Shown here: positions 38,706 to 52,254 of the stretch, one piece after another
How positions within the stretch are numbered: position 1 is the first letter of the stretch
Layout of the letters: each line of letters opens with the position of its first letter
Assembly: GCA_009792885.1 (NCBI GenBank)
Contig: WMCF01000007.1
Location: 3,512,500 to 3,576,499 of the forward strand
Source of the DNA: Eremophila alpestris peregrina
Taxonomy: Eukaryota; Chordata; Aves; Passeriformes; Alaudidae
Length of the DNA: 64,000 nt
Direction of reading: 5' to 3'
Position numbers and translations under genes: made by a program
Notes under the pieces: model-generated
Database searches by the model: none
What the model was told of the DNA's origin: nothing
The model's input: the letters and a program-made list of their open reading frames with translations, nothing else

Positions 38706-40787
38706 TAAAAACTATTTATAAAATAGTTTATAATAATTGAACATCAGAGGGTGAGACCTAGTACTACTGTTTTCACAGTCTGGAGAATCTATACCAACAC
38801 ACATGTGGCATTCCTCTGGGTGTGTATGCCTGTAACAACTAGCAAACGTTACACTGATCATTTTGTTATTACATTTTCTTGTATAAATGGCACAGGATCA
38901 CACAGGCAGCTTCTTTAAGTCAGACTGCATCGTTGTGTAGCAAAGTGTTCAATGTTCCTGAGCTCCAAAAGCAGGCAAGGCATTAGAGTCTGGCTGTCTC
39001 CTGCTCAGCAGCCATGAAGGAACTAGGAAATGGCACGTCATATCCTGTTCTCTGCCTTCTGTATCTGCTTCATGCAAGAGGTGGAGGGAGGGCACTGGGA
39101 ATATGGAAAATTCAAGGAAAAAAGTAAGAATTCTGGTCAGAGTCAGATGTCAGAGTTTAAGGGGACAGCAAGGTATCGGTCACTGTGACAGGAATTGGCC
39201 TCAGACAGTTGCAACCTAGCTACTGCCAAGGTTTTCTGTGCATGTCATAGAATGTGGAAAAGAAATACTTTCAACAGGATTTTTAAGATTGAAATGGTAT
39301 CTTCATAGTATATTAAGCCTCCTACTGAGACCTAAAGCTTTTTTTTGCAATAAATAACTACATTTAAGGAGTAATCCGATAACTTTCAATTGCTGTAACA
39401 CTAACAGTCCTTGGTTATATCCCATTTATTAGAATAATCACCCAGCAGAATCACAAAAAGGCTTGGTTTTTTGGCCTTAAGCTCTGACTTAAAATATCAA
39501 ATAAACTTCTTTACACTTCTATTTATCTTATCTTTCTCAGGTTCAAAACAGAGTGATAGTTCTTTACTGGCTGATAAACACTTGTAAGGCTCATTACTGT
39601 TTGTCAGATGGTTTTGATGATAATTAACATAATTAACAGAAATAAAAATCAGGTGAAAATTTAAAATTATGCAGCCTTTGGTTGAAAGAACACTTGGCAA
39701 AATGGGGACTATCCATCCTACATGGAACTGGTATCCCACCATATGCATTTAAGTACAAAGTTATAGAATTTTAACAGTTTCTAAATTATTGATTAACACT
39801 ACTGAAAAGAAAATTAGTTTTTCTTTTAACTAATGACTAAAAATCTCTTAAAGCCAAGAATGATTCACTTTAAATGTCATGGTATAAAAATTCAAACAAT
39901 AAATTCAACTATAAATTATATTTTCAGGTGAAAGTCCATATGCTTTTCTGTTGCTGATGAAGACAAACTGCTTTTGTTGTGAACAGCAGTCAATAACAAT
40001 GAACTGTTTGCTTTATTTGCTCTTTGACAGAGAAACTAGTTTTCTTTTGTGTGCTTTGCATCTGGGGTTTGTGCTTTGGTTTTGATTTTGTTATTTCTTT
40101 TAATAGGAGTACAGGCATCTTTATTTTATGGTCTGCATATAATAAAGCCATACACCAAATTACCACCTCTGACTATATAAAACACGTTGTGTTCATGTGA
40201 TAGTGGGATTTGGGATGGGAGACAACTAAAATTAAAAAACAGCATAAAATCCAGAGAATTCTAAAGATTAATTTTTCTTGCAGCTCAAAGATGGCTATAT
40301 AATATTTTTCTGCCATTGAGGCATATTTGAGATGTGAGAAACATTAACAATGAGGAGGGCTTTAGGTCAGGATCACTGTGCATCATAGATGGCATTATCT
40401 GCTGATTTAGCTGAGCTGAAAACTGCTGAAAAATAATCCTTTTTGTGCCCTTGTCAGTGGCTTTGGCCTAGAGTAATAAAAAATCAGCTTTACCTGAGTC
40501 AGATAATCATTACAAAATTAATTTTCTTTTTGACTCACAAAAATAATTGGGAGAAAAATATATTTCATAGATTGATGAATATTATTTTAAGTTAAAGCTC
40601 ACTGAGATGTATAAAATACTAAGTGCTGCTAGTAATTGAGCAACTCTATGCAGCTATAAATTAGCTGCTTGAATTGAAAACAGATGATTACTAAAAGCAC
40701 TTTTTCCCCCTAGAAAACTTGCAGTTCTCTTTTTCCTTAGCATTCACAAGGGGCATCCAGTTAATCATACTGAGGTCTCTCCCTCAG

Positions 40788-40832
40788 TGCTGCAGTAGCT
40801 GATTACCCAGCAGGAGGTGCAGTTCCAGCAGG
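40788..40832 (+). other. Candidate 45-nt cassette exon (speculative)
   Basis: A strong acceptor sequence (TCTCTCCCTCAG, ending 40,787) and a consensus donor (CAGG followed by GTAAGT, intron starting 40,833) bracket 45 bases. The length is a multiple of three, and one frame of the three is open, giving AAVADYPAGGAVPA and a split final codon; the other two contain stops. A TTAATCAT-like branch site lies about 25 bases upstream of the acceptor. No partner exon or known protein was recognised. Such pairs also arise by chance; a similar 39-nt case is visible at about 56.5 kb. Confidence 0.15.
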
Positions 40833-41835
40833 GTAAGTCAGAATGGTGTTGGTTGTTCCCTAGGGAGGGACATCCTGTAAAAACACCAAGGTTGAGAACT
40901 GTCATATTCACAGCAGTAGGTGCATTTTCCTCAGAAATTAATGGAGCAAGCTGGGCAAAAATGTTTTTAAACTACATCTTCCCTAGAGTAAGATGCAAAT
41001 TCAAAGCTCTTTTGAAGCATTGGAATGAAAGTTGAAGATAAGACTTTTTAGTTTTTGACATTGATGATATAGGCAACAGTAGCACTAGGAATATTAAATT
41101 GAAATGGAGGATAAGTGGGGCAAATGTTATTCAAGAAGCTCCTAAATGCAGCCCAAGCTTTTTCAGAGCTAGTTTAACTAAGGTGCTTGTAATTATGATT
41201 GTTACTATTGCAGAAAAGCTGTCACACATTTCCTTGCTTCAAGTTTTTTTAATCCATCATCAATTATTTTCCTGAAACAAGAGGATTGGATGTAATCTTG
41301 CCCACTTGACTCCCATCTAACAAAAGAGGGTTAGAAGGAGTGAAGCTTTGAGTTGCAGCTTTTTTTTTTCCCCAGCTGCAGTCTGTTCAGCAGCATGCAG
41401 CAGTTCTCATCTGCTTCTCAGTTGAAGGGAGTGCAGCACAAAGTGATTGGGATCTGTTTACAGAAAGATTATGTGGAAACATTAAGAGCCTTTTTTTTTC
41501 TGTCCTCTTGAGCAAAGGTATAATAAGGGTCTGTTTATAATACACCGTTTTCTACTTTCACTATTTCCTATTAAAAGAAGAAGATAAATCCTCAAGGATT
41601 GTTTCTAATAGATTGTAAGGACTGTACAATGTGGTCACAAATTCTGTTTCCCACCTGTTTTCAGCCTCTATGGTTTTGTCATCTTTGCTTCAGCTCAGTA
41701 CTGCTTGTTTGTGCTTCTCATGTGATTCCTATGTAAGCTCTTACACTGTATCTACTAACACTGGGTTATAAGGACATGAATGGCCAAACCTGAAATCCAC
41801 CTAGCATGGCACACCAGAGACTTAGAGAAGAGTAG

Positions 41836-41864
41836 AAAAAAAAAAAAAAAAACGGGGTGGGGGG
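41836..41864. repeat. A17 run joined to a G-rich stretch
   Basis: Seventeen A, one C, then GGGG-T-GGGGGG. The A-run followed directly by G-runs is an unusual junction, but only two G runs are present, so no four-tract quadruplex is predicted with short loops. Confidence 0.9.
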
Positions 41865-42892
41865 AGAAGAATTATTATAAAGAAGAAAAGGGAAAAATAT
41901 TTTTCTCTATTAATTTATTTTTAGTCTGCAATAATATCTAGCTTAAGAACTTCCTGATCCAGAAATGATATCTCTGTGTGAGAATATTCCATTAAGCTTA
42001 CACAGACAGTCTTTATTTCCTCTTTAACCAACAGGCCTTGCTAACCCTAACAGGAAATCTACTCCCTAAAACAGAATTAAAGATACCAATGAAAATGTGC
42101 AGAGACACAAAACTTGCAAGGCTTTATTTCATTTTCATTTATGCAGATTTTTATTGCATCTGTCCCATAATTACTACCAAGTAAATACCAATTCAAAGAG
42201 AAATTTATGACCTTTAAAATCATTCTGGTATAGTCTATGAGTCATTAAATTTCATAAAATATTACCCTCAGTTTCACTTTGTCACCATATCTGTAGAAAT
42301 GTTTCCATTCTTTTTATTTAATGCATACACATCTAATAAACCATGAATAAAACACTCAGTATTAAATATATTTTAAAATACATTTTATTTAATATTTCTT
42401 AGTGGTATACCTGAAATATTTTCAATAGCTATAGGTAAACTATAGCCTGATACTTCTAGAGAGAAGGAGGACAGAATACAAGATGACAAATGTGAAAGGT
42501 AATGCCAGTTAGGAGTTCTGTGTCACAAAACAGCCTATAAATACTGGTGTAATATCTCCAAAAGTGAAGTGACAGGGCCTTCATTGTTTTTTAATAGGAC
42601 CCAGTTGTTCATGAACATATGGGAAGCTAGCTTATTAATAAAATTTTTCTTCCCTAGTCGTCTTAATTCTGTGAGATTGTAAATTATGCAGCCAGGGTGA
42701 ATGTAGAGTAACTCACTATTACCAGACATCCTGAGAGATTTTTTTTCCATGAAGAACTTAGCATAGGTTTGCAGCTTCTCTCTGGACATTCTTAGGTGAA
42801 TTCATTGAATTCTTCCATCAGTGTGCTGAAGGACAAATATAATTTTAAACCTAGTGTAAATTAGCAGTAGATTGATGTGCTGAAACAAAAAG

Positions 42893-42975
42893 GGTCTTAA
42901 TAGGCAGGAGATCTCAAGTATCTGTTTAGTCCACTCACACAGGAAGTCAGGTTCAAGTCAAAACTCAAGGCTGAG
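42893..42975 (-). mobile_element. Probable CR1 tail fragment, minus strand
   Basis: GGCAGGAGATCTCAAG, then TTTAGTCCACTCACACAGGA and AGTCAGGTTCAAGTCA follow the spacing of the reverse-complemented CR1 end (GGGATCTCAAGAGGTCATCTAGTCCACTCC, then AAGCAGGAT). The similarity is short and diverged and could be accidental. Confidence 0.4.
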
Positions 42976-44128
42976 TATTACCATGCTGTGACCTGATGCA
43001 TTTTGCAATGCAAACTTAAGCAGAATTCTGCAGTCTGAGATAATCTTTTTTAACACCTTCCAATTAAGTCTAATTTCAGTAGTAAAATACGTGTTTTATA
43101 AAGTCTGCACACCCAATAAATATGCACATTTACTCTGATTCATAAGGTAAAGAGTATGGCCTCCCTGACAGGAGTGCACTTTAATATATTGCAGTGTTTA
43201 AATTTAGATATTTGAGGCTCCCACAAGACAACAAGTTATTAAAACATCTGCCTTTCCATAAGCCATTCTGTTCTCTGCCATTCTACATGTCCTTTTCTAC
43301 TTCACCAGGCAAAATTGCCCAATCTAAATTTCAGCTCAAGTGTTTGATGGCTTTCACGCTGAGCTCAAACTGTTAGTGCTTCCCTGAGAGAATAGAATTG
43401 AAACGGGATTTAATCTAAAATAACAAAATAGAATAAAGGCTTTACATATAAATAAGTAATGCCCTGTATATTTTTATGCACACTTTTCATTTCTGGATTT
43501 TGCATGCAGTGAAGTTAAATGTTAAAATGCATACATTACCCAAAGCTGACAGAAAAGAACATCAGTGCATGTTGCCAGTGTGCTCAATTAATACCTATGC
43601 TAAAATACATTTTAATTCAAATCCATAATAACTGTTACTAAAAAATGCATTAAAAAACTAGTATTTTTATCACTACCTTTGTCCCAGGCTGCTGGGTGTT
43701 TGTTTAATTTTAAGCAGTGGTAATTTCAACTAGCATTCCAAAACCATTCCAAGCATGCTGTCTTGTATTTCCAGTTTCAATAGTTGGAGTTTTATATGCT
43801 CACTGTTCAGGAAAGATTCATACTTGGAGCTAGTTTTTTTTCACAGAGTGTGAACAATTGACTTTATAACCATAAAACAGAATTATGAACTATCTGCTAC
43901 CAAAAGATATTTCAATATTTAATGATGGGGTATTAAAAACACTCAGGTCTTCTGCAGTAAAAATGATGGGATTAATTCCCACTACTAACTAAAATCATGT
44001 ACTTGATAAGTGAAGCAGAACGGGGTCAAGTTACTGCCACTTAGCTTGCCATTTTTTCCACATCTAGATAAATGGCAATTAATCACAGTTGCTCAGATAA
44101 GAAAGTTTTAGGTTTTGGTATTTCCTTG

Positions 44129-44312
44129 CAGCAGTGAAGGCTTGTAACATACTGGGGAGCAGCACAACCAGCAGCATGAGGGGAGTGTTTATTCCTCTGT
44201 ATTGTCTCCAGTTCTGTCCCCCAGGTGCAAGGGAGGATAACAGTCAGCCTTGATGACTTCCAAAGATCACTTCCAATCTAAAATTCGGAGATCCTGTTCC
44301 GTGATTACACAA
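44129..44312 (+). mobile_element. CR1 LINE 3' end, internally deleted
   Basis: The left half resembles the C-terminal ORF2 part of CR1: AACATACTGGGGAGCAGCAC, CAGCAGCATGAGGGGAGTGT, TTATTCCTCTGTA, then TCTCCAGTTCTGTCCCCC. The right half jumps to the non-coding tail: GATGACTTCCAAAGATCACTTCCAATCTAAAATTC split over 44,251-44,285, and a terminus with TTCCGTGATTAC that resembles the family's short ATTCTRTG-type end repeats. The expected several hundred bases between the two parts are missing. No open frame remains. Confidence 0.85.
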
Positions 44313-47300
44313 ATGAATTGCTTAGTATTTGAAACCTTTTTATTTTGAAATATTCACTCCAGGATTCACATTAAGAATGTCTTAAGCTACTGATTCCCTT
44401 TTTTAACTCCATGCTTCTGTTCACACACTATAAACAATTTTGTCATCACTGTATTTAGGCTGTACAGTTCTAATTATAGGTGTTACAGATGTTATACAGT
44501 AATACAACGGCAAACTTCAAATATTCCATAAGGAAGTCATCTTTCCATGTATTAAATATTGGCATAATTGTTGGAGAGTGTTTGCCTATGCACTATGTGG
44601 CCTGATGACTGTGCATATATAGGTCCAAACTATTGACTGCTAAATGTATTGCAGTTATACTTTTCCCATCTAACTCAGACTGACATGAACTGAATCTTGT
44701 AGGTGTAATAGCCAACCTTCCATTTAAATGGATGCATGACAGATCTGGACACTGCAGTTCCAAACAGCTATAACCTTAGGAAGACCAGGAAAAAACTAAT
44801 TAAATTTAATTTCATTGCTCCATAAGGCAGAAAAAAATCATAAATTCTTCACCACGCAAAGCAGCAAAGATTTTTGCAAGAGACTGAGACTTGTTAACAA
44901 GCTGATTGTGAGCTGTCATTAAACTTAAAACTGTGCAAAAATAAAATTTAAATCTTAGTTGTTGTCTGAAAGAAGTCTCCTATTTCACTAGGAGATTTTT
45001 CAAAATATTTTGTTTTATGTTAAAACACTGATCAGTTATCAAACTGCAAGCCTATAGCATGGCCACGTCATCACCTGTTAGCTTGTCAATAGGCTTTTTT
45101 TCATGAAAAACTAATTTTACAGAACATGAATACAAATTATCTCAAACAAAACCAGCTGAACCCCAGAAATGTATGTAACTTCCTAATTTCATCTAAAGTC
45201 CAGAACTTGAAAGGTGAAACAATTTGCAGTTTAGAGAGCAGGATCCAAGTGGTGCCATCTGTTTATTGCTTCTGTGAATTTAAATAGGTAGGCATGTATT
45301 TCAGCAGTCACTAATATTTCCTGCTTACCTTTGCTCCAACCTAGAGACCCTGGTGGAGAAATGATTCTCATAAGCTTAGGAGTAAACATGGGAGCCAGAA
45401 CAGCAGAATCACATCAAAGAATATCTTGTTCTATCCACTGGGGTATGACATGAAGGTGGGAAGCTGATAAGCAAAGGATCCCTTATAAGACATGAAGGAC
45501 TATTATAAAATTAGTCTTTCATTCTGGCATATTTCCTAAATATAGCAATATACTACATGTGCTGTAGGTGGTATATGGTGTATGTTCTATTCTGGCAAGT
45601 GTCACAATTTTTTCTTCTCTACTTTGGGGCTTCTTTGCCGCTTGGCCCATTCATTCCACTTGTGCAAAACTCCAAACTTAAGTGAAGCATCATTTCCTTT
45701 GCAGTCAGTAATTTAACATTCCAGTGGCCTGGTAAGATGAGCACTTCAGAGAATGGTTTGATTTTCCTAATGTGAAAAGCCTACATAGGTCACATGTAGT
45801 AAATTACTTGCTACTTTTGGCTACCATGCTCAGCTGATGAACTGAGCTGAAGTATTATTACCTTTCTCGATGACATGAAGTCATTAAAAAATTCTGTGGT
45901 TTGAGATGTAATTTTTACACTCACAGGAAATAAGAGTTTCAGAAAGTGTGGTGCTGTCAGATTGTAAATTATCAGACACACGGCATGTTCCTACAAACTG
46001 CATTGGCACTGTGTAACTTTGTGAGGCATGAGCAGATCAAAGACTCCATAAAATGTGCTCTGAAAAAAGAAACAAAACCCTAACTGTTCTGAAGAACAGG
46101 TGGCATAATTGTATTTCTGGTTGAAATGAGAATAGTGGATATTGTTCTTGAAGGAGGTTTATTACTACCTCTTCGTTATTTTCTAGATTTGAGTTTATGC
46201 TCACCATCTCTCAAGCACCCAATCCTGAAAATTGTCATTAATTTCCTAATCTATGCCCTTTCTGAGCTTTTGTGACAATATTAATTTAATGGTTTTTACT
46301 TTTTCAGCCGATTTTTATTATTCTGCTATGTAAGTGCATTAATGAAGTGTTAAGTGTAAACAAAAACTACGCATTGTTTTAATTAATTTTTAAGGACATC
46401 TTAAGGCTATTATTAGAATTCTTAGTGCATATATTGAAATAACATAAGCAGGGGAGTAGAAATCTCTTAATAATTGTATGTATGACCCTCAATATAGGCA
46501 TTTTTGATTTTTCTTTTTCTCTGTAATCTAGCATATTGCCTATTGTCCCAAATTTATTAATATCCTGTGGATACAGTGCTTGCTTGAAGGTGAATGAAAG
46601 TCCACAAACTCCCAATTATTTTCAATTTTGCACTCGTTTGATTAGAGTGCCATTGTCTGTAATTTTTACACTTGTTTTGAGTCTTCAAAGTGCATGATTC
46701 ATGCCTTGAAAATGGGTTGTTTTGTGTTTCCCAGCACTGCTTTTTTTTTTATCCCTGCCAGTTATAACCTGATAACCTGATTTCATACTGTGCTTTAGCA
46801 CAACAATACAGTCATCAAACTAAAGCAACACAGTAAGTGGGCACATTAGCCATCATTTTATTTGATCACTTGGGAGAGATTAAATTTATTCATTTTCAGA
46901 ACAGATAATGAAATATTTAAAACATTTTAGAGTAAACGATGGCAACATTTTGAAGCTCTGACATTCTCTTTGCCAAGGTAGTGTACTACAGACTGCACAT
47001 GTAAGTCTCTTGTGCAGATGTTTGGGAAATTTCTGCAGGATTTTTTTTTCCTTGGGCTCATTTGCATTTAGTTTATCTAAAGTGAAATCCATTCAATTTT
47101 ATTGAACTGTAATTCTGGTAATTTACAATATTTACATGCTGTGGGTAGATTGAAATCAGTCCTTAATTCAAATTCAATCTAAATTTACAGCGTAGTAATT
47201 AGGGCTTTGTAACTGACACTAGGGGCCTATTGATTTAATGAAAAACTTAACCTTACAGTAAGTGTTTAATTAGTTGCTGCAGCAGATTCTGCACTGTCCT

Positions 47301-50300
47301 AAATTGTGGACTTTAGAGAATTAGGTACTAATTTGAATTACATTACTTTATAAAGATCAAACCTATATTTTAAAAGAGCTTGTAGCCCTACAGATGAATT
47401 AATTTCTCAGTCTTTGAAAAAGTTAAAAGAAAAAGACAGTAATCAAAGCAATTGCCTACACATCTGAATTCAGGTAAAGCAATGATAGGAAATTAGTACC
47501 TACCTTTGCAAAATACTGATTTAAAGAGGAAAAAAAGAAAAGGTGAGATTTTCTTTATGGAAATTTCCCCCAGGAGGTAAAATTTGAAATTTTATATAGA
47601 TAGAGATATTTGTATACAGATACATGACTACATATTGAAGCTATCCTCTGAAGATGAAATAAAGAGAAAAAAATCTAATAAGAAAATCCAGTAATTTGGA
47701 TTCACTGTGGAGCAGCTACAAATGTGGCAGAAAATGAGTGTTAACATCTATTTTATAACCAGAAAATATTTTTCTTTACCAAGTTCTCAAACATTGCAAG
47801 CCACTATTGTATTTCTCCACTTTATAAAATATCTCAATCTAGATCAATCTCATAAATTTTCAGATTAAGAAATAATTAACTTGTAGTAACAGCAGATTTT
47901 TGTCTCTTTCTATTTCTCCCCCATTTTGGTGTCGTGGCTCGGCACAGCATGGACACCAAGTCACAAGTTGGAAGTGGCTGCTGTTACTCACATCTGCCAG
48001 TAACCTTTTGGCTTGATGTATAGCTATTGTCACAAATTACAGTTCAGCACCAGCATGTCAGTACACACTCCTCCAAAGCACTGGCTAGTAAGTTTGCATC
48101 TCTTTTACTGGCAGCTAAGCCATCCTGGAGTGGCACTGCAGCTTTTTGTCATGCTGCTCATGTGGATCCCCCTGGCCTTGGGAATCATAAAGTATTTTGT
48201 AATAGGTACTCCTAATATGTACATTTTGGTGAGCCATAAATTTTATATCCCTAGAGGGTCATCTAGAAAATCATCACGGATCTCAGTAATTTTATTATAT
48301 TTCAGAAAAACATAGGTCTTATAGAATTCAACTAAACTCTACATGTTTTATTAAAACTTTAATTTTGCTTCAAATGTACTGGGATTTTTTTCCAAAAGTA
48401 ACAGGACTTTCTGTTTAGTGTCTTATCTGAGTGGATTTTAACCTTTTTATTACCCTGTTCATGGATTTTCTGGTCATTCCATGTTCCTAAGTCTAAATGT
48501 AGTAATATTCCCATGCAAGATTTTTGCACAGAAGCCAGGGAATCGAGAAATCTGCTGATACACTGTGGGGATATTATGTCTTTTCTAGTAAGGAGAAAAA
48601 GGGAAAATATTCATTTTACCATTGCTAGTTTTTATCCGCTGATAAAGAAAAGCATAAATAAAATACAGATACAAGACAACAGATTTTGATCTACTTCGGT
48701 ATTTATTGTAAAAATTAATAATTCTTACTCTTACATTATTCTTTTTATCAGCAAGTAGCTATTAAAATACATGAAAACAATTGTCTTTCCTAACACAGAG
48801 GAAAGCAAGAATAGAAAGTAGATGTTCTGGTCCTGCTCTAGGTCCTTTTAGGCTAAGCTATACTGCTTCTCTTGATCTTTATCATTTTATGAATAAGTCA
48901 GCACAGTGTCACACCAGACACTTTATATATTCAGAAATGATAAATGGCTTCTGCCTGAATTAGCATTACAAAAAAGTGACACACATCACCATCAAAACCA
49001 GTTCTCAAAGCTAGAAGTCAATGTGCAGTTTAGGGGGCAGGTCAAAATCTCAGCTGTAACAAGCAGATTAGTTTCCAATCTTGCTGTTTCAAGGAAAAGG
49101 TCATTTTAAATTTTTTTCCTTTTTTTCAAAGAAAGGCAAAGAAATACTGCACCTAGAGAATTTTAACCCATCTCAAGCAGAGTATATGTGAAAGAAATAA
49201 AGACAGGGAAGGGAAAGGAAATACTGTGTGTGTAACCCAATACAAGACTGCAAAATAAAATAGAGGGGAAGTAGCACAGGAAAAGCACAAGTAATGTAGT
49301 GAAACTTGAAGAATTATGTAGATGGGGATTAACATCAGAAAATTCACAAGTTCCATTTTTAAAAACACCATATACCTCAGCCATATTTTTCCAACTGTAA
49401 GTCATCAGTGATATATTTCTTTCTAGAAAAGGCAGGGAATGTTTGAAGATCCTAGAACCACCCTCCATCTACAACGCATTTGCCAATGGTTGCAAGTTTG
49501 GGTGAGCCAGCAGCACAGTTCATTGGCAAAAGCAACTTGATTAGTCAGGATGATAAGCATGATTTCAGCATAGAAATTTCCCATATTTATTAGTCTGTTT
49601 TTGTTTTATCCTTCAGTGCGTTAAAACATAATGAAAGCATTGTGTAATATTGGGGTAACCCTAGCACTTTGCAGCAGTAGACTCAGCACATTCGACCTTT
49701 TCTTGGTTTCCCTGAACTGCCAGAATAGAGGCCATATCTAATATTCTCAGACTAAAAAGTTAGCTGAAGGATTTCTGTGTTCTAGTGACCCTTAACTTCT
49801 AGCATATGCCTTTTTAGGAAACACTGGAAATTGAGAATCGCTTTTTAATAGAAATTAAAAATTTCTCAGAATGTAATGCACAATTCAGGGAAAAAAAAAC
49901 AACGAAAGACAAAACAAAAAACTGCAAAGATATAAAGGCACTCCAAATTACCCTGGTTTTTCCTCTGTTGTCTGATCATCAGGTTGGTCACCGACATTTT
50001 GGAAAACCAGTTCAATTTCCTTGAATCCTCTCCTCAAGCTCAGAAGAAATCTAAATAGATATTAACTCGTTCCAGAGGAATACTCAGACTCCAGAGTTTG
50101 CTGGTGTCAGTTTTACTTGTCCTTCACCTGTTACTTTTGTTCCTGCAGCCAAGTGAATGTAGACTGATTACAGATGAGTGCCCTAACTACTGCCTTGACT
50201 TTGTGTCCCTGAATGTACCCAGTTTTTCTATATAAAATTCAATTTAAGTTAATCATTTAAGTAAACAGGCGAAACCAAAGAACCTTACCTAAAAACAATT

Positions 50301-51511
50301 GTAAAGTTTCAAGCTGGGTATGAGCAGCTGCTGAAGCCATGCAGAAGTGTAGCAAGTAAGACAGTGTGGTTTATGCCATTCCTAAATTAGTGGTGTACCA
50401 AAGAATGTCCTTGGTATGATCCAGCTTGTTTATAAACCCTAGATCCTCTAGAAAGAGAATACCATTTTAAAAATGAAGGAAAATGGCTCTTTTACACTCT
50501 GCTATGTTAAAAGTTTCAAAGCTATTAGATCATCGGGAACCTGAGATGCTAGTGCTGTTCACTTCAGCTTGGGGTTCAGCTAAATTTTAATAAATTTCAA
50601 TTCAAATTATTTGCAACTCTTCATTGGCACGGAACTATGCAAATTTAAAATTGGTGGTTTCTTGTTTTATCCCCCCCAAAAAAGATAATTTTTGTGTTCT
50701 TCCAATTTGCAGTTTTCTACAGCAGTGGGATATCCTGCAGTAACCTTCATTTTCTAGCTTTCAAAAATAAACCGGCTGATTGCACAAGGTTTGGGGGATT
50801 TTATTTGCTGTGGTGTAAAATCTGACTGTAAAGTCTGTAAAGTGCCCTTGATATGACAATATTATTGGTGCTCTCAAGAAAAGTGCTCTGTCACTAAAAA
50901 AAGGATAATTTCCTTTATAGATGTAATGTTTGTTGTCATGAAAGATCATTAGATTAACAAACATTATAATGAAAACTAACATACCCTTCTGCTGCTGCCA
51001 GTCTTTCCTACAAATTTACACATCAGTGTGATAGGAGAATGGAAGCAAATGTGATAAAATAAGTTAAGACCACAGGGATATGTAATTCCTGGCTTGTAAT
51101 GGTTTTCATCTACAATTAGACAATTCTCTTGCTTTTCTAATACAAGAATTTTCCATTTGAATTTGCATGTGGCAAGTCAAAGACAAGGAGATTGTAACAG
51201 TCTCTCTTCCTTAGAACAGAATAGATGCTTCCTCAACCTTACAATAATCTAAGTATTGTAAAGCTTTCCACAAGATCATGGGGTTTTACTTCAATGGCAC
51301 CTGAAATAAATGAGATCAAATGATATGACTGCTTTACCTTCCATTTTTAAGTTTGTGCCACTTCTGCCCAAGGCAGAATCAGCAAGCTTAAAAGTTCAAT
51401 GCACGTAGAAGCAAGAGAGGTAGGGATATTGCAGAGCAGCTCACTGTACAGTTTATGCTAATAGTCATCTGCTTTTGAACATGTTTTGCATTTTCCATAA
51501 ATTCCCACCAG

Positions 51512-51548
51512 ATATATACATATATATGTATGTATATTTATGTATACC
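51512..51548. repeat. TA/TG alternating low-complexity stretch
   Basis: Alternating purine-pyrimidine sequence built from TATA, CATA and TGTA steps. A decayed dinucleotide repeat. Confidence 0.85.
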
Positions 51549-52131
51549 CATACATTTCCAGTTCCTTTGCTCCTATACTGGCATAATGGCTAAAAAGACA
51601 TTGTAGTGTTTAAAATTTAATGAAGAAGTTTGGTTCACACAGTGAAATCCTATGAACTTATTTTTACAAGAAAGCATTGCTGAAATAATTCCTCCCAAGA
51701 CAGTACTAAAATACATTCTAGATTTGCTTTCAATAACCATGGTGTAAAAACAATTAGTAATTTATTATTATCCACTGTCTCTATGTCAAATATCTAAGCT
51801 CCATGTAAAAATGTGTTTTCTTGTTCTTACATCTGCTTTTCTTCTGATGTTTAATGCCTTCTTATTAACATAATGCAGACGGATGGGGTGGAAATAATAC
51901 ATAATAATTTTTACAAACTCTACAGAGTGTTTACCTGTTTCTTAGCTATATCTTGCTTGGTTTGCCTAAGGTGGAGCTGATTAAACTTTTGAAAACAACG
52001 ACATCTCTTCAGTAATCATGGCAGATATTTGAATTTCTAAAGTCTGCTTTAATCTAAGAGTCAGAATAGTCAACTGTTCCCTGTTAAAGGTTGTAATCCT
52101 CCTATTTGCAATTTTTTTAAATCAGCATGGG

Positions 52132-52146
52132 ATAATAATAATAATA
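52132..52146. repeat. (ATA)5 microsatellite
   Basis: Five perfect ATA units followed by an A run. Short tandem repeat. Confidence 0.9.
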
Positions 52147-52254
52147 AAAAATGAAAATATTCCTTCTACCTTTTATTAAGGTGAAAAAATTAGTATCCAA
52201 CTAAAAAAATTTAAGGAGTTAATGCCTAAGGTCTAATGCCTTAATGTGATCTTT

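Larger units (their letters stand above)
38710..42890. other. Non-coding AT-rich DNA with possible regulatory block
   Basis: No gene recognised. About 40,380-40,690 is rich in TAAT-type sites and looks less decayed than its surroundings. It is followed by a candidate 45-nt exon (40,788-40,832). An A17 run followed by a G-rich stretch lies at 41,836-41,864. A minus-strand open frame at 42,535-42,789 has fairly balanced residues but no recognised domain. Confidence 0.6.
44320..52250. other. Non-coding AT-rich DNA, no gene seen
   Basis: No gene recognised. Blocks at about 46,600-46,710 and 47,130-47,330 are dense in TAAT/ATTA words and may be conserved non-coding DNA. A TA/TG alternating stretch lies at 51,512-51,548 and an (ATA)5 run at 52,132-52,146. 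Open frames at 48.0 kb and 49.2-49.5 kb are hydrophobic and match nothing. Confidence 0.65.

Noticed and set aside
42535..42789. 84-codon minus-strand frame with balanced residues
   Set aside because: No domain or family recognised, an in-frame stop lies just upstream, and no convincing splice acceptor precedes it. Chance is more likely.
42940..42975. GGTTCAAGTC resembling a tRNA B box
   Set aside because: No matching A box or cloverleaf upstream; the site falls in a probable CR1 tail.
48013..48315. 100-codon hydrophobic plus-strand frame
   Set aside because: The hydrophobic stretches follow from T-rich sequence; no family match and no splice or start context worth noting.
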